A DNA stretch of 64,000 nucleotides from Gautieria morchelliformis (lineage: Eukaryota > Basidiomycota > Agaricomycetes > Gomphales > Gomphaceae), in the NCBI GenBank assembly GCA_015179125.1, contig WHVA01000361.1, positions 1 through 64,000 of the forward strand. The letters are read 5' to 3'. Shown one piece after another: positions 31,101 to 42,757 of the stretch (position 1 is its first letter; every line of letters begins with the position of its first letter). The notes below the pieces were generated by a model. That model did no database searches. It saw only the letters and a program-made list of their open reading frames with translations, and was not told the origin of the DNA. Both the position numbers and the translations under genes were made by a program.

Positions 31101-31989
31101 TCTGGATGCATCTTCCTGGCCCTCCTGCCAAGCCGCGTTGCTGTGTCGAGCACGAATGTGTGATTCGGTCACTAGGATTTCACGAGGCAGTTTCTTCCCG
31201 CCTATTATCAGTCGCATTTAGACCGGACGTGGATATCGAGAACGTACTGGGCAGAGGACATGGCATTATCTCGGTCCCATTTGGCACTGGATCTGTCTGC
31301 CTCTGCGTTGCCTGAACCCTGGGGTCTATTTTGGCTAGTTAGGTCCGTTATTCCCGACGTTGAGGCCAGTGCTCCCGATAAGACTCTTCTGTCAATCGGT
31401 ATCCTACAGTGACCGATCGACACCAGAGTCTCATCGCGATCGGGCCAATACCGTGTTTCTTGATGCACAGCGACTCGGGGCCTGCTGCAGTCTCGGTGAG
31501 TGGAGCCGCTGCGGACTCCAGCTTCTCTGCGTCGCTATGGTTCCGTTGGGTACGTGCCCGAGGACCTGTCATGTGTCACCATGAGGTTTTCCCGAGCGGG
31601 AAGTCTCCCCCTCCCCCCCTTGCGACCGTGGCCAGGCGTGCCTCCTGACGACACCAGACTTCGCTTAAGGTGTTTCTCTGTGGGAGAGAACGACGCAAGT
31701 CAATAAATTGTCGAAGGATAAGATTGTCTGCTTGATTGCATGACGTACTTCGAAGTGGTCGCCACGGAGGACGACCAAGAGTGTCAAGAGTGTGGGGACT
31801 TTGGAGTCTCAGCGAGTGAAGGGATAGTTTCAATCATATAAAATCTAATAGTTGAGTGTAGCAACCATAGCATACTGGGGTCATATAAAATGATGAAAGA
31901 ATGACAACAAAAAAAAAACAGAAAAAATAATGCACCTATTCAATCTTGACCGCACTCAACTGTATGCAGGAATCTGAATATGTGGTCAG
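31101..31989. other. Unassigned intergenic sequence
   Basis: Open frames here overlap on several strands with no recognisable motif. An A-rich tract near 31910-31930 (AACAAAAAAAAAAC) could be an old poly(A) tail. Nothing firmer can be said. Confidence 0.25.
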
Positions 31990-32257
31990 CTCACGAGTCA
32001 CACCCTTTCCACCTGTGGAACATGGCTAAAGATAGACAGGGGTGAGGGTAGCGGTGTTGATGGAACACTGTTCCAAGAGCAGAAGTCAGAAAGTGGAGTG
32101 GAATTGGCAAGGCAAACAGAACTGGTGGAAGTTCCCCCAGAAGCGGAACCATTTCTGAAAGCCGAGTCGGAGATTGAAGTGGAACTGGAAGTGGGGTCGG
32201 AAATGACGTCGGAACTTGGCATGGTGTTCGAACTGGAAAACAGGGCATCCCCTGACA
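31990..32257 (-). repeat. LTR-D: probable 3' LTR (partial) of GypB
   Basis: On the minus strand the LTR starts TGTCAGGGGATGCCCTG at 32257 directly after a polypurine tract. A diverged piece of the same LTR end is at about 55560-55712. The far end could not be fixed; the limit given is approximate. It is rich in GGAA/TTCC motifs. Confidence 0.55.
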
Positions 32258-32277
32258 TTATCCCCCCTCTAGCATGC
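32258..32277 (-). promoter_or_regulatory. Polypurine tract of GypB
   Basis: Minus-strand TAGAGGGGGGATAA abuts the LTR-D start. In this family it would be the primer for plus-strand DNA synthesis. Confidence 0.65.
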
Positions 32278-32349
32278 TGTGTCCTCGAAGCACAGGACAT
32301 GAGGGATTGAAAGGCCAGCGAACAGACTCAACGAGGGGCACCAGGGTGT

Positions 32350-35300
32350 GTCCTGTAGAACTCACAGAGTTTGTACGGAGTGGAGATTTCTTGCTCTGGG
32401 ACCCATGAATTCTCCTCATACCCATATCCTTCCCATTTCACCAGGAATTGGAGTCATCCTTGCACGAACCGGCTATCCAGGATCCGTTCCACCACATAAT
32501 GCTCTTCCCCATCTGCGATTTCTGGCAGAGGTGTTGGATGAGCCCTCCAGCCTGGGATTGGATCTTCTGGATCCAGGAGCAACTTCACTATGTTGAAGAT
32601 GGAGTGGAGGCAGGACATGGAGTTCGGAAGTCGGAGGCGGTACACGTTCCGTCCAACCCTCCGCATCACTGTGAAGGGCCCAAGGTCTCGGTAGGCAAGC
32701 TTCTATGAAGGGCATGTGTTGCAGATGTCACTTGTGTACAAATATACCTTGTCTCTGACTTGGTACTCCGGGGTGGGAACCCAGTGTTGGTTGTAGTACC
32801 TTGCCATGTCGTCTTTGGCCTTCACAAGGGCAGACTTGGCTTCTGAAAGGGTCGAGTCCATGCAGTCTCGGAACTCATTGACCATCTCAAGTTGGGACTC
32901 TGCCTGGCGTGGCCCAAAGCCTATATGCAGGTGTCACCAGAGTCGAGCATGAAGGGAGTCTGCTGCATGGCAGAATGTACATGGTCGTTGTATTGGAATT
33001 CTGCCAGTGGAAGTAGCTCATCCCAGTCATCCTGCCTCTCATTGAGAAAGAGGCGGAGATATTGCTCTAGCTCCTGATTGACCTGTTCGGTCTGTCCATC
33101 ACCCTGCAGGTGGTATGCTGTCGTGGTAGCCAGCCTTATCCCGAGCAGGCGGTGGAGCTCCTGTGTCAGTTCCGCAATGAACTGCGGACCCCGGTCGGAA
33201 ACGACTTGCTTTGGGAGCCCATGCAACTTCCAGACATGTGCAAGGGACAGGCGGGCTGCTCCGAGGGCAGTGATTGTTGTGTGCGTCAGAATGAAGTGGG
33301 AACCTTGCTTATTGAGTCCATGACATTCATGATTGCGTCATAGCTGTGAGACTCCGGGAGTTCAACGATGAAGTCAACACTGATGGTGTCCCAGCAGGAC
33401 TCCGGAATGGGGAGGGAACAAGCTCTCTGACGGGCGGATGCCCCTGTGCCTTGGTCCAGAGGCAAAGGTCACACGTCTTCACATACTGCCCAATGTAGCG
33501 GGACATCTGAGGCCACCAGTAGTTCCGAGCCACTAACTCCAGCGTCTTCCACCTGCCAGTGTGCCCTGTGACCCAGGTGTCATGGTATTGGGACACAATG
33601 TGGTGGTGGCGGAGGTCCTCCCCATCTGGAACATAGATATTGCCCCTGAAGTGGAGCAACCCATCACGTTCTGACCACTCCGCTGCCCGTACTGACCATG
33701 AATGCCATTTCCATAGCTCCTCCACCGCCTTCACCACCGATTCCTCCTTCTCTCCATTCCGGTACTGCCTCCAGATGTCCCGGAGCACTTCCGCTTCTGC
33801 CCCAACTGTGGTCACTCCTTCGAGGGTGCAGATTGCAAAGAGGCTTGGGTGGGGCACTGTCATGTCAGCATTGTCTCCTCTTCCGCTTCTGTGATCCGCA
33901 TGGCAGGATAGGGCATTGGGCTTGCCCATGGTGCGGCCAGGGCGGTGATGGAGCATGAAGCCGAACTGAGACAGGTATAGGGACCACCATGCTTGTTGTC
34001 GGTTCAATTTCTTGGATGTGTGGAAGTACTCAAGGTTCTTGTGGTCTGTCCAGATCTCGAACAGATGCAGAGCACCTTCGAGGATGTGTCGCCACTCCTC
34101 CAGCGCCTGGATGATCACCAGCATTTCCTTGTCGTGGATCTCATAATTCCGCTCCACCAGACTAAGGCTCTTGGAGAAGAAGGCAATTGGATGCCACCTT
34201 CCACTATCTTCCGACGACTGCTGTGACAAGACCGCTCCAGTGGCTGCATCAGAAGAATCCACTTCAACTCAATAAGGGCGGGAGTTGTCAGGAAAGATCA
34301 GGACTGGGGCAGAAGTGATCAGCTCCTTGAGTTTGTCAAAGGAGGCCTGCTCCGGCTCCCCCCACCACCATCCAATGTCCTTCTTGGTGAGGTCAAAGAG
34401 GGCACAGGCATGGCAGGAGAAGTCCTTGATGAACCGCCAGTAGAAATTGACAAACCAGACAAAGGACTGGACTTCTTTCTTGTTCTGCGGCGTAGGCTAT
34501 TCTGACACACCGGAAACCTTGACTGGGCCCATCTCCACCATTCCTTCCAACACAATCACCCCAAGATACTCTATCCACGTCTGCTCAAATTCACACTTCT
34601 CCAGCTTGAGACACAGGTTGTACTCCCAGAGCCATTCTAGAACTCTCCACATGATCTCCCGATGTTCGGTCAGTGTCTTTGTGAAGATGAGGATGTCATA
34701 AATGTAGACACAGACAACCCCTTCTGCTATCATGTCCTGGAACATGTCATTCATCATCATCTGGAACGTGGCAGGACTGTTGGTGAGGCCAAAGAACATG
34801 ACCTGCAGCTTGAACAGTTCTCAGTCGGTGCGGAAGCAGCCTTCCATTCGTCTCCCTCGCAAATACAAACATTGTTGAAACCCCTGCGGACATCCAGCTT
34901 AGTGAAGTACCTTGCACCATGGAGTTGTGTGATCAGTTTGGAAATGAGTGGAATGGGGTACCGATTCTTGATTGTGATTGCATTCAAGGCTCAGTAATCC
35001 TGTATGAGTCTGAGCGAGCTGTCCTTCTTCTAGATGAAGAAGACTGGAGATGCCATGGGTGACTTGGAGGGGTGGATCCTCCCAGTATGGAGGTTCTCTG
35101 CAAGGAATGCATCAAGCTCTACCTGCTCCCTAGGTGACAGTGGGTAGACCTTACAGTTGGTGGGCTTTGACCCAGGCTCCAACTCAATGGCATGGTCCCA
35201 CAGCTTCCGTGGGAGCAAGGCATCAAATGACTCCTTGGCAAAGACAGCCTTGAACTCTCACAAGTACTCCATAATCTCTACCTCCACCTTATCATGCTTC

Positions 35301-35592
35301 CTGGAGGCTTCTGCTAGATGTTGCGAAATGTTTCCGGTGGCATGGGTGTGTTCTGCTTCCAGCAGAAGGTTTACGTATGGCAAGCGCTCTCCTTCCACCA
35401 AGGTATCTTCCGGGCGGAGTCGGAGTCAGAATCGGAAGTGGTAGCTGGTTCAAATTCCGCTTCCAAATCCTCTTCCGCAAGCCATGGATGAGGGCCAGAA
35501 CGACATGTCTGTATGAGTGGTTCAGTCTTCCGCTGCTCCTGATGCTCCTTCCACACTTCCGACCGGCACATGTGACACTTGGTCGGGCATCG
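32350..35592 (-). pseudogene. pol: Ty3/gypsy GypB pol remnant: RT, RNase H, integrase
   Basis: Decayed polyprotein on the minus strand. In order: linker MSRCPTKC (35592); RT start DHAIELEPGSKPTNCKVYPL (35190); SPVFFI then [15 protein letters not shown] (34900); [11 protein letters not shown] and the active-site region VYIYDILIF (34700), where the usual Y-[IL]-D-D has become YIYD; YLGVIVLEG. The RNase H half has VDSSDAATGAVLSQ, HPIAFFSKSLSLVERNYEIHD and [10 protein letters not shown] (34262-34000). The integrase has HH near 33600, CDLCLWTKAQ (33470), SDRGPQFIAEL (33195) and DGQTEQVNQELEQYL (33090). Many stops and frame changes. There is no chromodomain block as clear as in GypA or GypC. A protease fragment of probably the same element lies at 36628-36846, beyond LTR-B. 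Confidence 0.85.
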
Positions 35593-35601
35593 ACTCATCA
35601 G

Positions 35602-36627
35602 TGTTGTGATAAACGCAACTATACTATTTAAGTCACCTTTATATATATATAAACTAACAAAAGAACAAAAAGAATTTATTAAAGAATGGAAACGATGCTT
35701 GCGGCACCATAGATATCAGCCCACGCAAGCGCCAGATAATATCATGATCCACACCTATCTTATCTATCAATTAGATAAGATACAGGAACATTGAATACCG
35801 GCATTGGCCACGCTTCACCGATCAGAGATAGTGTGTCTGTTGGCAGATGGCATCGGCCATGATGTTGACAGGCGCCAGGCCACAGGCACCAAGGAGGTGC
35901 AGGCACCAAAAGCCACAGAGGTACATAGACTGTGCAGGAGCATTGGATGTTACGGAATGATGACAGAACATCATTCCAAATACATATGCTTGATTAGCTT
36001 CCCCACAGAAGAGGCACAGAGATGGCGGCTCCATCGCCAAGGGCAGCCTTTATGTTGCACAAGAGAAACATAGCTTTCTTTTTCTTATTGTACTCCATGA
36101 CACGTCCAACTGACTATTATCCTAACACCATGTAGACAGGAGCTTTGTATAGTAGATACAAGACTCTATTCCAAAGCCTATTACCCCTGTGAATATCCCC
36201 ATCTTTTTTATGGCTTTATGACTACAAATAGTCACCCCTCTATGCACACACAGTTTTTCGACCCATCCACTCATTATCCTGAACACTGGTAGTCATTAAT
36301 ATTATAGTATAAATAGCTACCACAAATGTACGAACAAATTATCCAGAAATTACTGTTTCACCCCCTGAAGTAACTGTAGCTTTGTTTGATAGCTACAGAG
36401 CTTAGTTTTTGATATTTTTCTCTAAATCTTCGTTGAGAGTCTATTATAATTGCCTACTCTAAACTATCTCAAAATCAAAGCCTTTTGAGATACTCGTTCT
36501 CTAGATCGAACCCATTCTTCCATCAACACGGTCGCGTGGCCAGCATCCATCACCGACAGATGCACCTTGATGAGCTTAGTCAGCACAGCAACGGGACAAA
36601 CATAACAGTCCCAGCTGTTGAGCAACA
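35602..36627 (+). repeat. Solo LTR-B copy 2, inserted into GypB
   Basis: 1026 bp, TGTTGTGATAAACGCAAC...GAGCAACA, with TGTTG/CAACA termini. TATA candidate AGTATAAATAGC near 36306. It separates the GypB protease fragment from the rest of pol. Clear 5-bp flank duplication is not seen (ATCAG versus GAGAT). Confidence 0.8.
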
Positions 36628-36846
36628 GAGATCCTTTATTAAATCATTTTGAATTTGACATATATTCTCTTGCCTCCCCAGGCTGGTGACTGCAAAGGAA
36701 GTGCATTCCGTGTGCCCATCGTAGTTGAGAATTGTGTCTACTATCTCTGTGATTGACCCTGCCTCATTGGGGCTTCCATCCACATTGAACACCGGGATGG
36801 CACATTTCAACTTCCACGTGGTCAGTCCGTTCCGTTCCACATAGCC
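36628..36846 (-). pseudogene. Gypsy aspartic protease fragment (GypB)
   Basis: Minus-strand VERNGLTTWKLKCAIPVFNV then DGSPNEAGSITEIVD and SFAVTSLGRQENI matches the flap-to-C-terminal part of a retropepsin-like domain as found between gag and RT of basidiomycete gypsy elements. The active-site D-[ST]-G portion is cut off by the LTR-A fragment at 36850. It lies in the right order and strand to be the missing 5' neighbour of the pol remnant at 35592. Confidence 0.7.
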
Positions 36847-36849
36847 GTG

Positions 36850-37480
36850 TGTCATGACCCGTTTGTTTCTTATACCCAGTAACTTCATCACTCCACTTCT
36901 ATATTCGCTCCATTCGCTGTTCGCCGAATCCGCCAAATGGTCATTCGCTACCTGTGTCATTCGCCAGTAGCCACGGCATCAAAACACGGTCAACGTCCTT
37001 TACCTGGCTCGATGGTTCATCACGGGTCATATCACCTTCTTGGCTCGAACCCTGTTGGATGTTCCTATGACCAGATGTCGTGACTCGTTTATTTCTTGTA
37101 CCCAGCTACCCCTATTGTCCCTTGCACCAATCCTCCTCCATGTTCGCTCAGCTTCCCCCTTCCCTCCGGCCACGCCTCTTCTATGATCATTCCATTCACC
37201 CTTAGCCGCATTCTCCAAATGACCATTCACTATTCGCATCATTCACCAATAGGCACACCATCAAACACGATCAATATTCTTTACCTGGCTTGATGGTTCA
37301 TCACTGGTCCCATCACCTTCTCGACCCAACCCCCTTTGAGCGTTCCTATGGCTGGAATGCATTCACAAGATGTCCTACCTATAGATCATGTGGGATCCAC
37401 CCAGCAGGCGAAGACTCCGTGAAAGGTAGTGTGTATGCAGGTCTCAAGGCGTGTTTTCGTACATAGGTACCTTCGCCCTC
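36850..37480 (+). repeat. LTR-A fragment with duplicated U3 start
   Basis: Starts TGTCATGACCCG and matches LTR-A U3 to about 37075. A second LTR-A start (GTCGTGACTCGTTTATTTC, 37077) then begins and continues to about 37480, where similarity stops before the TATA box. The same head-to-tail U3 arrangement occurs at 47066-48341. Confidence 0.8.
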
Positions 37481-37836
37481 TTTTGTAAATAACCCGTGTA
37501 TCTACATGTACAATAGTTATTACATAATCCCAGTGGGCCCCTTAGGGACCCACTGTATAGTTTATGCGTGGGAACCGGCCAGCAGTCCCCATCGCATCTT
37601 GCTCTTACCTGTCACTACGTAGCATTCAGAATACCACTCATTGGTCAAGTTCTGTAGTGCCCTTGTGATACAAGGTCTTAAGATCGACATCCTTTACACC
37701 TTTTTGAACTATCCTGCGGTTGATCGCCACGTGACCAACCGATAGTGGATTCGAAGCAATCTTGAGAAAGATTGCTGCATCGATGACTAAACATTGTTGA
37801 GACCCTCCAGTAGACTTTCTACTGACGGCTGCGAGC
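37481..37836. other. Gene-free stretch with a short inverted repeat
   Basis: CAGTGGG...CCCACTG with an 11-nt spacer lies near 37531-37555. No coding signal recognised. This may be the leader of the acidic ORF that follows. Confidence 0.3.
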
Positions 37837-38196
37837 ATGATGATTCCACGCAGTCGAAGATGGACACGAGCGACGAGCTCGATGTCCACGCCCCAGGCAC
37901 AGCCCAGCGACACGGCGGCTGACGCTACCCTGGACCAAGAGTCCAGGACGATAGAAGACGGAGAGATCGTAGATCTCACCGCCCTCGTCCCCTCAGTAGA
38001 GGACGAGGAAAACCCCGAACACGTCTCGTCGAGCATGGCCGAGGAGGAGACGACGCCAGGCAACGAGCCAGCGCCGCCCCCCCATTCCCCTCTGCCCAGA
38101 GACAAAGGAAAGGGCAGAGAAGCCTCACTGTCGTCAGACGGTAGAGCAACAACGTCGAGGCGGGCTCAAAGCCACGACTCAAACCGACGCTCATGA
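37837..38196 (+). CDS. Short acidic, proline/serine-rich protein, possibly a transposon Gag N-terminus
   Basis: 119-codon ORF; a later ATG gives MSTPQAQPSDTAADATLDQE. It is rich in E, D, S and P (IEDGEIVDLTALVPSVEDEE, then PPPHSPLPRDKGKGREASL) and ends with a stop in an Arg/Ser region. Acidic-then-basic low-complexity N-termini of this kind are common in Gag or ORF1 proteins of fungal retrotransposons, but no capsid or zinc knuckle is present here. Similar serine/arginine-rich text continues in other frames to about 38340. The satellite array begins right after. Function unknown. Confidence 0.4.
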   Translation: MMIPRSRRWTRATSSMSTPQAQPSDTAADATLDQESRTIEDGEIVDLTALVPSVEDEENPEHVSSSMAEEETTPGNEPAPPPHSPLPRDKGKGREASLSSDGRATTSRRAQSHDSNRRS

Positions 38197-38344
38197 AGTA
38201 GAGCGATGACGATCGTCCCTGAAGGGGGACGACGGCAAAAAGACGAGCCCCAGACGATGGTCAGGACTCGGAATACTCGAGCTCCAGTCGCAAGAGCTCG
38301 AGGGCTCACGCCATCGACCACGAGAGGGACAAATACATAACAAT

Positions 38345-39240
38345 TCAAAAAAAGAGAAACTGATCCTAATAAATATCAAAAAAGAAGCAGATATGAGAGC
38401 AAGAAACATACCACTTGCAGCCATGACACAGGAATGGTGGGAGCTCTGAACCTGTGCTAGAAAAAAAAAAAAAAAAGAGGATAAAAAGGTGAATAATTAT
38501 TGCAAGACATGACAGAAAAAACACAGACCAGAGGCAGTGATAATGATCAAGAAAGGTGGGAGGCAATAAGAATAGCAGCTTAGGCTGAAAAGAAATCAAA
38601 AAGTGGTTCAAAAAGCGAAAATGTTGGAAGAAATACTGTGGAGAGAAGCTGATCCTAATAAATGTCAAAACAACACAAATATGATAGCAGGACACACACC
38701 AGATGCAGCAATGGCAGACAGGAAAGGTGAGGAGCACTGAGAGGAGGAACCTGGGCTGAAAAGATGGCAAAAAGAGGATAAAAAAGCGAAAATTAGTGAA
38801 AGAAATGCCAGATATGATAAGGAAAGAACACACAGGAGGCAGTAGTGATGACAAAGAAAGGTGGAGGCAATGGGAGGAGCAACCTAAGCTGAAAAGAAGT
38901 CAAAAAGAGATTAAAAAAGCGAAAATTATAGCAAGAAATAGCAATATATACCATAGAGAGAAGCTGATTCTAATAAATATCAAAACATGATAGCAAGACA
39001 CACACCAGATGCACCAATATCAGACAGGCAAGGTGAGAGGCATTGAGAGAGGTGGCTGAAAAGAAGACAAAAAGAGGATAAAAAAGCGAAAATTATTGGA
39101 AGAAATGATAGATATTACAGGAAAAAACACACCAGAGCCAGTAATGACCATCAAGAAAGGTGGGAGGCAATGAGAGGAGCAGCCTAGGGTGAAAAGAAGT
39201 CAAAGAGGATAAAAAAGCGAAAATATTAACAATATTTACC
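38345..39240. repeat. Higher-order satellite: alternating about 130-bp (A) and 168-bp (B) units
   Basis: Each unit ends in a shared block, AAAAAGAGGATAAAAAAGCG followed by AAAATT. That block falls at about 38490, 38616, 38786, 38920, 39086 and 39217, giving spacings of 126, 170, 134, 166 and 131 bp. A units contain GAGGCAGTAGTGATGA-type text. B units contain GAGAAGCTGATCCTAATAAA and CACACACCAGATGCA. About three A-B dimers of roughly 300 bp are present. Strongly purine-biased (A and G) on the plus strand; non-coding. Confidence 0.85.
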
Positions 39241-39249
39241 TGAGGTGGC

Positions 39250-39395
39250 TGTAGAGAGACAGAGAGCCCCAGTAACAGACACAGAGAGAGCCAGACACAG
39301 AGAGAGCTAGTAGCAGACACAGAGAGAGCCAGCAGCAGACACAAAGATCCAGCAGCAGACACAGAGATCCAGCAGCAGACAGACAGATCCATCAG
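39250..39395. repeat. Minisatellite, about 19-21 bp unit (AGCAGCAGACACAGAGAT-like)
   Basis: Six to seven imperfect copies of a CAGCAGACACAGAGA-[TCC or GAGC] unit. Directly follows the satellite and continues its purine bias. Confidence 0.8.
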
Positions 39396-40300
39396 GCACA
39401 GAGACAGTGGGCAGGGGAGCCAGAGGTTGCCAGCAGTTGAGCCCGAAGAAATGGCAGCAGGAGGGTTGAGGGAAGGTGCGCGCGCGCAGCAACGTTGGAC
39501 GCGAAATGGTCACGTGACCAGGAACGCTGCTTGCTCGCGGCTGCGCCGCTCGCGTTCAAACTGCGCAAATTACATAATAGGCCCACAACCGCCCCCCCAG
39601 GAACTTGGCTTGCGGCTGCACCGCTGACCTAAAAGCTGACATAACATTATTTGTCAGGATTGTGTCAGCAGCGCGTGCTGTTTTCATATAGTGAGGCCCA
39701 CAACCGCCCCCCCAGAACTTTATACTATTGATTTGTATTCTTTTGAGATGTCAGACCCAGTATCGTGGGTTGCAAGTAAATGGCCCACAAATGATTGGTC
39801 AAAGCTGATTGGATGTGCTGTTGATGCACACCACAAGGTTTCGTCCTTTCTTCTCACTCCTAAGAGCAGCTAATGAACATTGAATGAGGAAGATTGAGTA
39901 TGGGGTCAAGGGTATGCCAGTGTCAGAAGCATTGGCTATGGCCTGGGGCAAACATAAGCTTCTTCGCCCTATGATAGGTGAGGCCCTTCCCACATATTTC
40001 CCTGGCAAGTGTCCACTAGGTCTGTAAATACACCTAGTACCTTGGACATACCCCGTATTTCTGTACGACAGCTGTATGACTGCCATATCCATACCGTCGG
40101 GGTTCCAGCAGCCCAACATATGATACAGATGAGGCCGTAATATTGCTGTACAATGTACAGCCATACATGTATACGGTATGGCACCAAGCCCTAATCGCAG
40201 GCCAAAGTGCCGCCAAGCCCAATTACCTAATTCCCAACCCACACTGTTGGAGGTGCCTGGCTGTTGCAAGACACACTTTTATTCTCTATTGTTAAGACTG
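39396..40300. other. Unassigned region with a direct repeat; possible hAT 5' flank
   Basis: The block GGCCCACAACCGCCCCCCCA occurs at 39580-39599 and again at 39695-39714, each preceded by a CGGCTGC-CCGCT element, so a diverged unit of about 100 bp is repeated. GGTCACGTGACC is at 39509. CCGTAT/ATACGG repeats occur at 40045-40175, followed by GCCAAGCCC-type repeats near 40180-40235. The latter may be subterminal repeats of the hAT element whose transposase follows. No gene recognised. Confidence 0.35.
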
Positions 40301-40309
40301 TATGTCATA

Positions 40310-40685
40310 CTGTAGTTCAGCTCTACCAGAGCTGAACCGAGATCTCAGAACAGAGGGCTTGGCTTCAACCTCATGGGTTGCGCCCACTCAGTGTTCTGCC
40401 TTTATTTCAGGAACAGGCTTGGCTATAAGCTGAGAATTGGAAACGATATCAAGCAGAGGTGTTTAGTGTATGAGAAGCTAAGTTGATATCTGAACTGAAG
40501 AACTACGATACATGACTGGGGGGTTTATATAGTAAAGTAGTATGCGGGGTCAGAGGGATCAATGATCAGTACAATGGACAGGGGGAACAAAGCGTTGGAC
40601 AAACGGGGAACTAACTAGGAAGGGAAGTCAGGGCTGATGGAAAGGTACAAAGAGAAACCGAGGAAGCCAAGTGAACCCAAGGGTT
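40310..40685 (+). repeat. LTR-C-related LTR fragment
   Basis: Shares GGCTTCAAC-TATGGGTTGCGCCC and the overall LTR-C layout, including a TATA-like GGTTTATATAG near 40533. It begins with the palindrome GTTCAGCTCT-ACC-AGAGCTGAAC (40315-40337). The short string TACTGTA flanks it on both sides (40309-40315 and about 40697-40703), perhaps a target duplication. It lies just 5' of recognisable hAT coding sequence. Confidence 0.4.
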
Positions 40686-40689
40686 CCCA

Positions 40690-41756
40690 AGCGAGTACTG
40701 TAATGGATAGAATTGAGTTTAAAAAACTGGCAGCTCAGCTGTACAGTTCTCCTCATGCTGTTGGACTTACTGCCATGCCCCAGTTTGAAGACAGTGACAA
40801 TAAGATCCAGCTGCTCCCGCTGGTTACAATTCATACTGGTCATGTTCTGAAGAGCACAACACTCCTTGATCCAGACAATGTTGAAAACATCGTGAGAGCC
40901 AAGCATAGTTCCAAAGCGGTGGTAAGACAGCCTGTGGCTGATACAGATGAACCAAAGAACAAAAAAAAAAAGACAATGCATATCAATGCATCTGTCACTG
41001 TCACTGAACCTGCTACCACAGAGAAGGGAAGCCATGAAGGTACTACCAAGATTCTAACTGACAATGACATGAGGAAGGTGGCTGAAGGCAGACCATGGGC
41101 AAAGATATTCCCAACAAGGACCCAGTTGTAGTACCTGGTATGGCTTGTATTTTCTTATACTATTGATTTCAAACTGTTAATAAGCTGTAGGTGTCCCAAA
41201 TGTGATCGCACCTGTAGATGAGGCACATCCAAGTGGCTGGCTCAAAGATTTGGATAGTATTGATCAGTTAACTGAGGCAACGTCAAATAAGTTCAAGGAT
41301 CATACATTGGACACACAAGTCTTCTATGACAATCTGCACATGGAGGGTTCTAAAAAGGTTATTGACTGCAAGCTGTGTCGGTATGTCATTGTGTTTTTCT
41401 CTTAGAATTTTATTGACATTATTTGTAGCAAAAAGGATTGGCAAAAAAAATCATTTGTCAATGAGGTAACTACACTCCATAGAAACATGGAAGCTAGTCA
41501 CAAGGTATGCATGTTATTCGGGCTGGATAACATGCTCATTGTTCTCGGTGTGTGGGGGAAATACAATGAATGGTGTAGCAAAACAGGTTTCATTAGTAAA
41601 CTCCCCAATGCAGTCAAGCAGGCCAGATACCAGGCCCAGCGAGTTACCGATCATTTTGCCCCTATGCCCAAAGATATGAAGGAACCTGTGGCCACTTACT
41701 CTGTTGGAGCCTTCAGACACTTGGATGTTGAATGGTTAATAGCCATGGATTTTTAG
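40690..41756 (+). pseudogene. hAT transposase, piece 1 (N-terminal and BED-like region)
   Basis: Opens with MDRIEFKKLAAQLYSS, then a lysine-rich DEPKNKKKKT segment, KILTDNDMRKVAEGRPWAK, and an intron to VIAPVDEAHPSGWLKDLDSI with TLDTQVFYDNLHMEG (41195-41355). A further intron leads to the BED-type finger (IDCKLC then FVNEVTTLHRNMEASHK, 41365-41500) and YNEWCSKTGFISKLPN, YSVGAFRHLDVEWLIAMD (41555-41750). These blocks match fungal hAT transposases. Stop codons and frame changes show it is dead. LTR-B and other sequence interrupt the gene after EWLIAMD. Confidence 0.8.
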
Positions 41757-41789
41757 AAATAATAGATCAGATATATCAGAATTGATATA

Positions 41790-42375
41790 TTTGATGACTC
41801 AGGGAGTGGGGACTCTTCGTGCACCCCTGTGCACGGTATATGCGTGAGCTGACTAAGCTCTGTGGGCCGAGTGCGTCACTGATTGATGTAGGTCACGTGA
41901 CCGAGTCGAGGAAGAAACAGGTGAGAACAGAGGAACTAGGGGTCCGAAGCTCTCACTTTCGGAACAGTATAGTGTAGCCAGTTATAGTAGACTCTCAACA
42001 AACAATTAGAGAAATCTATCAAGAAATAAGCTCTGTAGCTATCAAACAAGTCTACAGTTACTTCAGGAGGTGAAACAGCAATTCTGGATTGTTCTGGATA
42101 TTTTCTGGATGATTTGTTCGTACATTTATGGTAGCTACTTATACTAAAATAGTAGTGACTACCAGTGTTCAAGATAGTGATAGAATGGGTCAGGATAATG
42201 TGGAAATGCTCCACAGGCTGCATACAGCTGTGGAGCAGGAACAATGATGGGGATACTTGTCCTACTGACAAGTATCTAAGCTGGGATCTTGAAGCAATGT
42301 AAAAAGCCCCTTTCAACATGTAATACAGCTCTTAATCAGTGGAGCTGGTCAGGGGAATAGAATAGAATAGAAAAC
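41790..42375 (-). repeat. LTR-B copy 3, partial, inside the hAT gene
   Basis: Inverted relative to copies 1 and 2. It shares the GTGAGCTGACTAAGC...TAGGTCACGTGACCGAG end, the GTAGCTATCAAACAAG block and the GAATAGAATAG terminus. Part of U3 is different. Ends approximate. Confidence 0.65.
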
Positions 42376-42757
42376 TTGTGTGTCCTGTGCTGTGTGCCTA
42401 CAGCAGCCTTGGCAAGGCATTTGCCATCTCTGTACCTCTCTCCTGAGGTAGTTATTCAGTACGTCCATAGATAGGACTGTATAATGTAATCTCCATCGTG
42501 TCCGATGTCCCTGTATGGGACTATTAGTCCCATAGCAATATTTCTTCTGACCAGGGCCCAGGTGCCTGCTTTCCAGGGCAGGCATTGTTACTGGTGCATG
42601 GATTATTTCTCCCAGATGTTAGCTCAGTTAGACGATTGTATAGACCTTAGAATAATGTTTGATATAGCTATCCATTTATTCTAACATGGATCAGGTGATA
42701 TCTTTATATATATATATTAAAATCATGTCTACTTGGCTTATACTATTGTCCTCAGCT
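42376..42757. other. Unassigned part of the first hAT insertion
   Basis: Sequence between LTR-B copy 3 and the resumption of hAT coding. An AT dinucleotide run (TATATATATAT, near 42706) is present. No gene seen. Confidence 0.3.

Noticed and set aside
38345..39240. CRISPR array
   Set aside because: Units are 126-170 bp and similar throughout, without short repeats separating unique spacers; this is eukaryotic satellite DNA.
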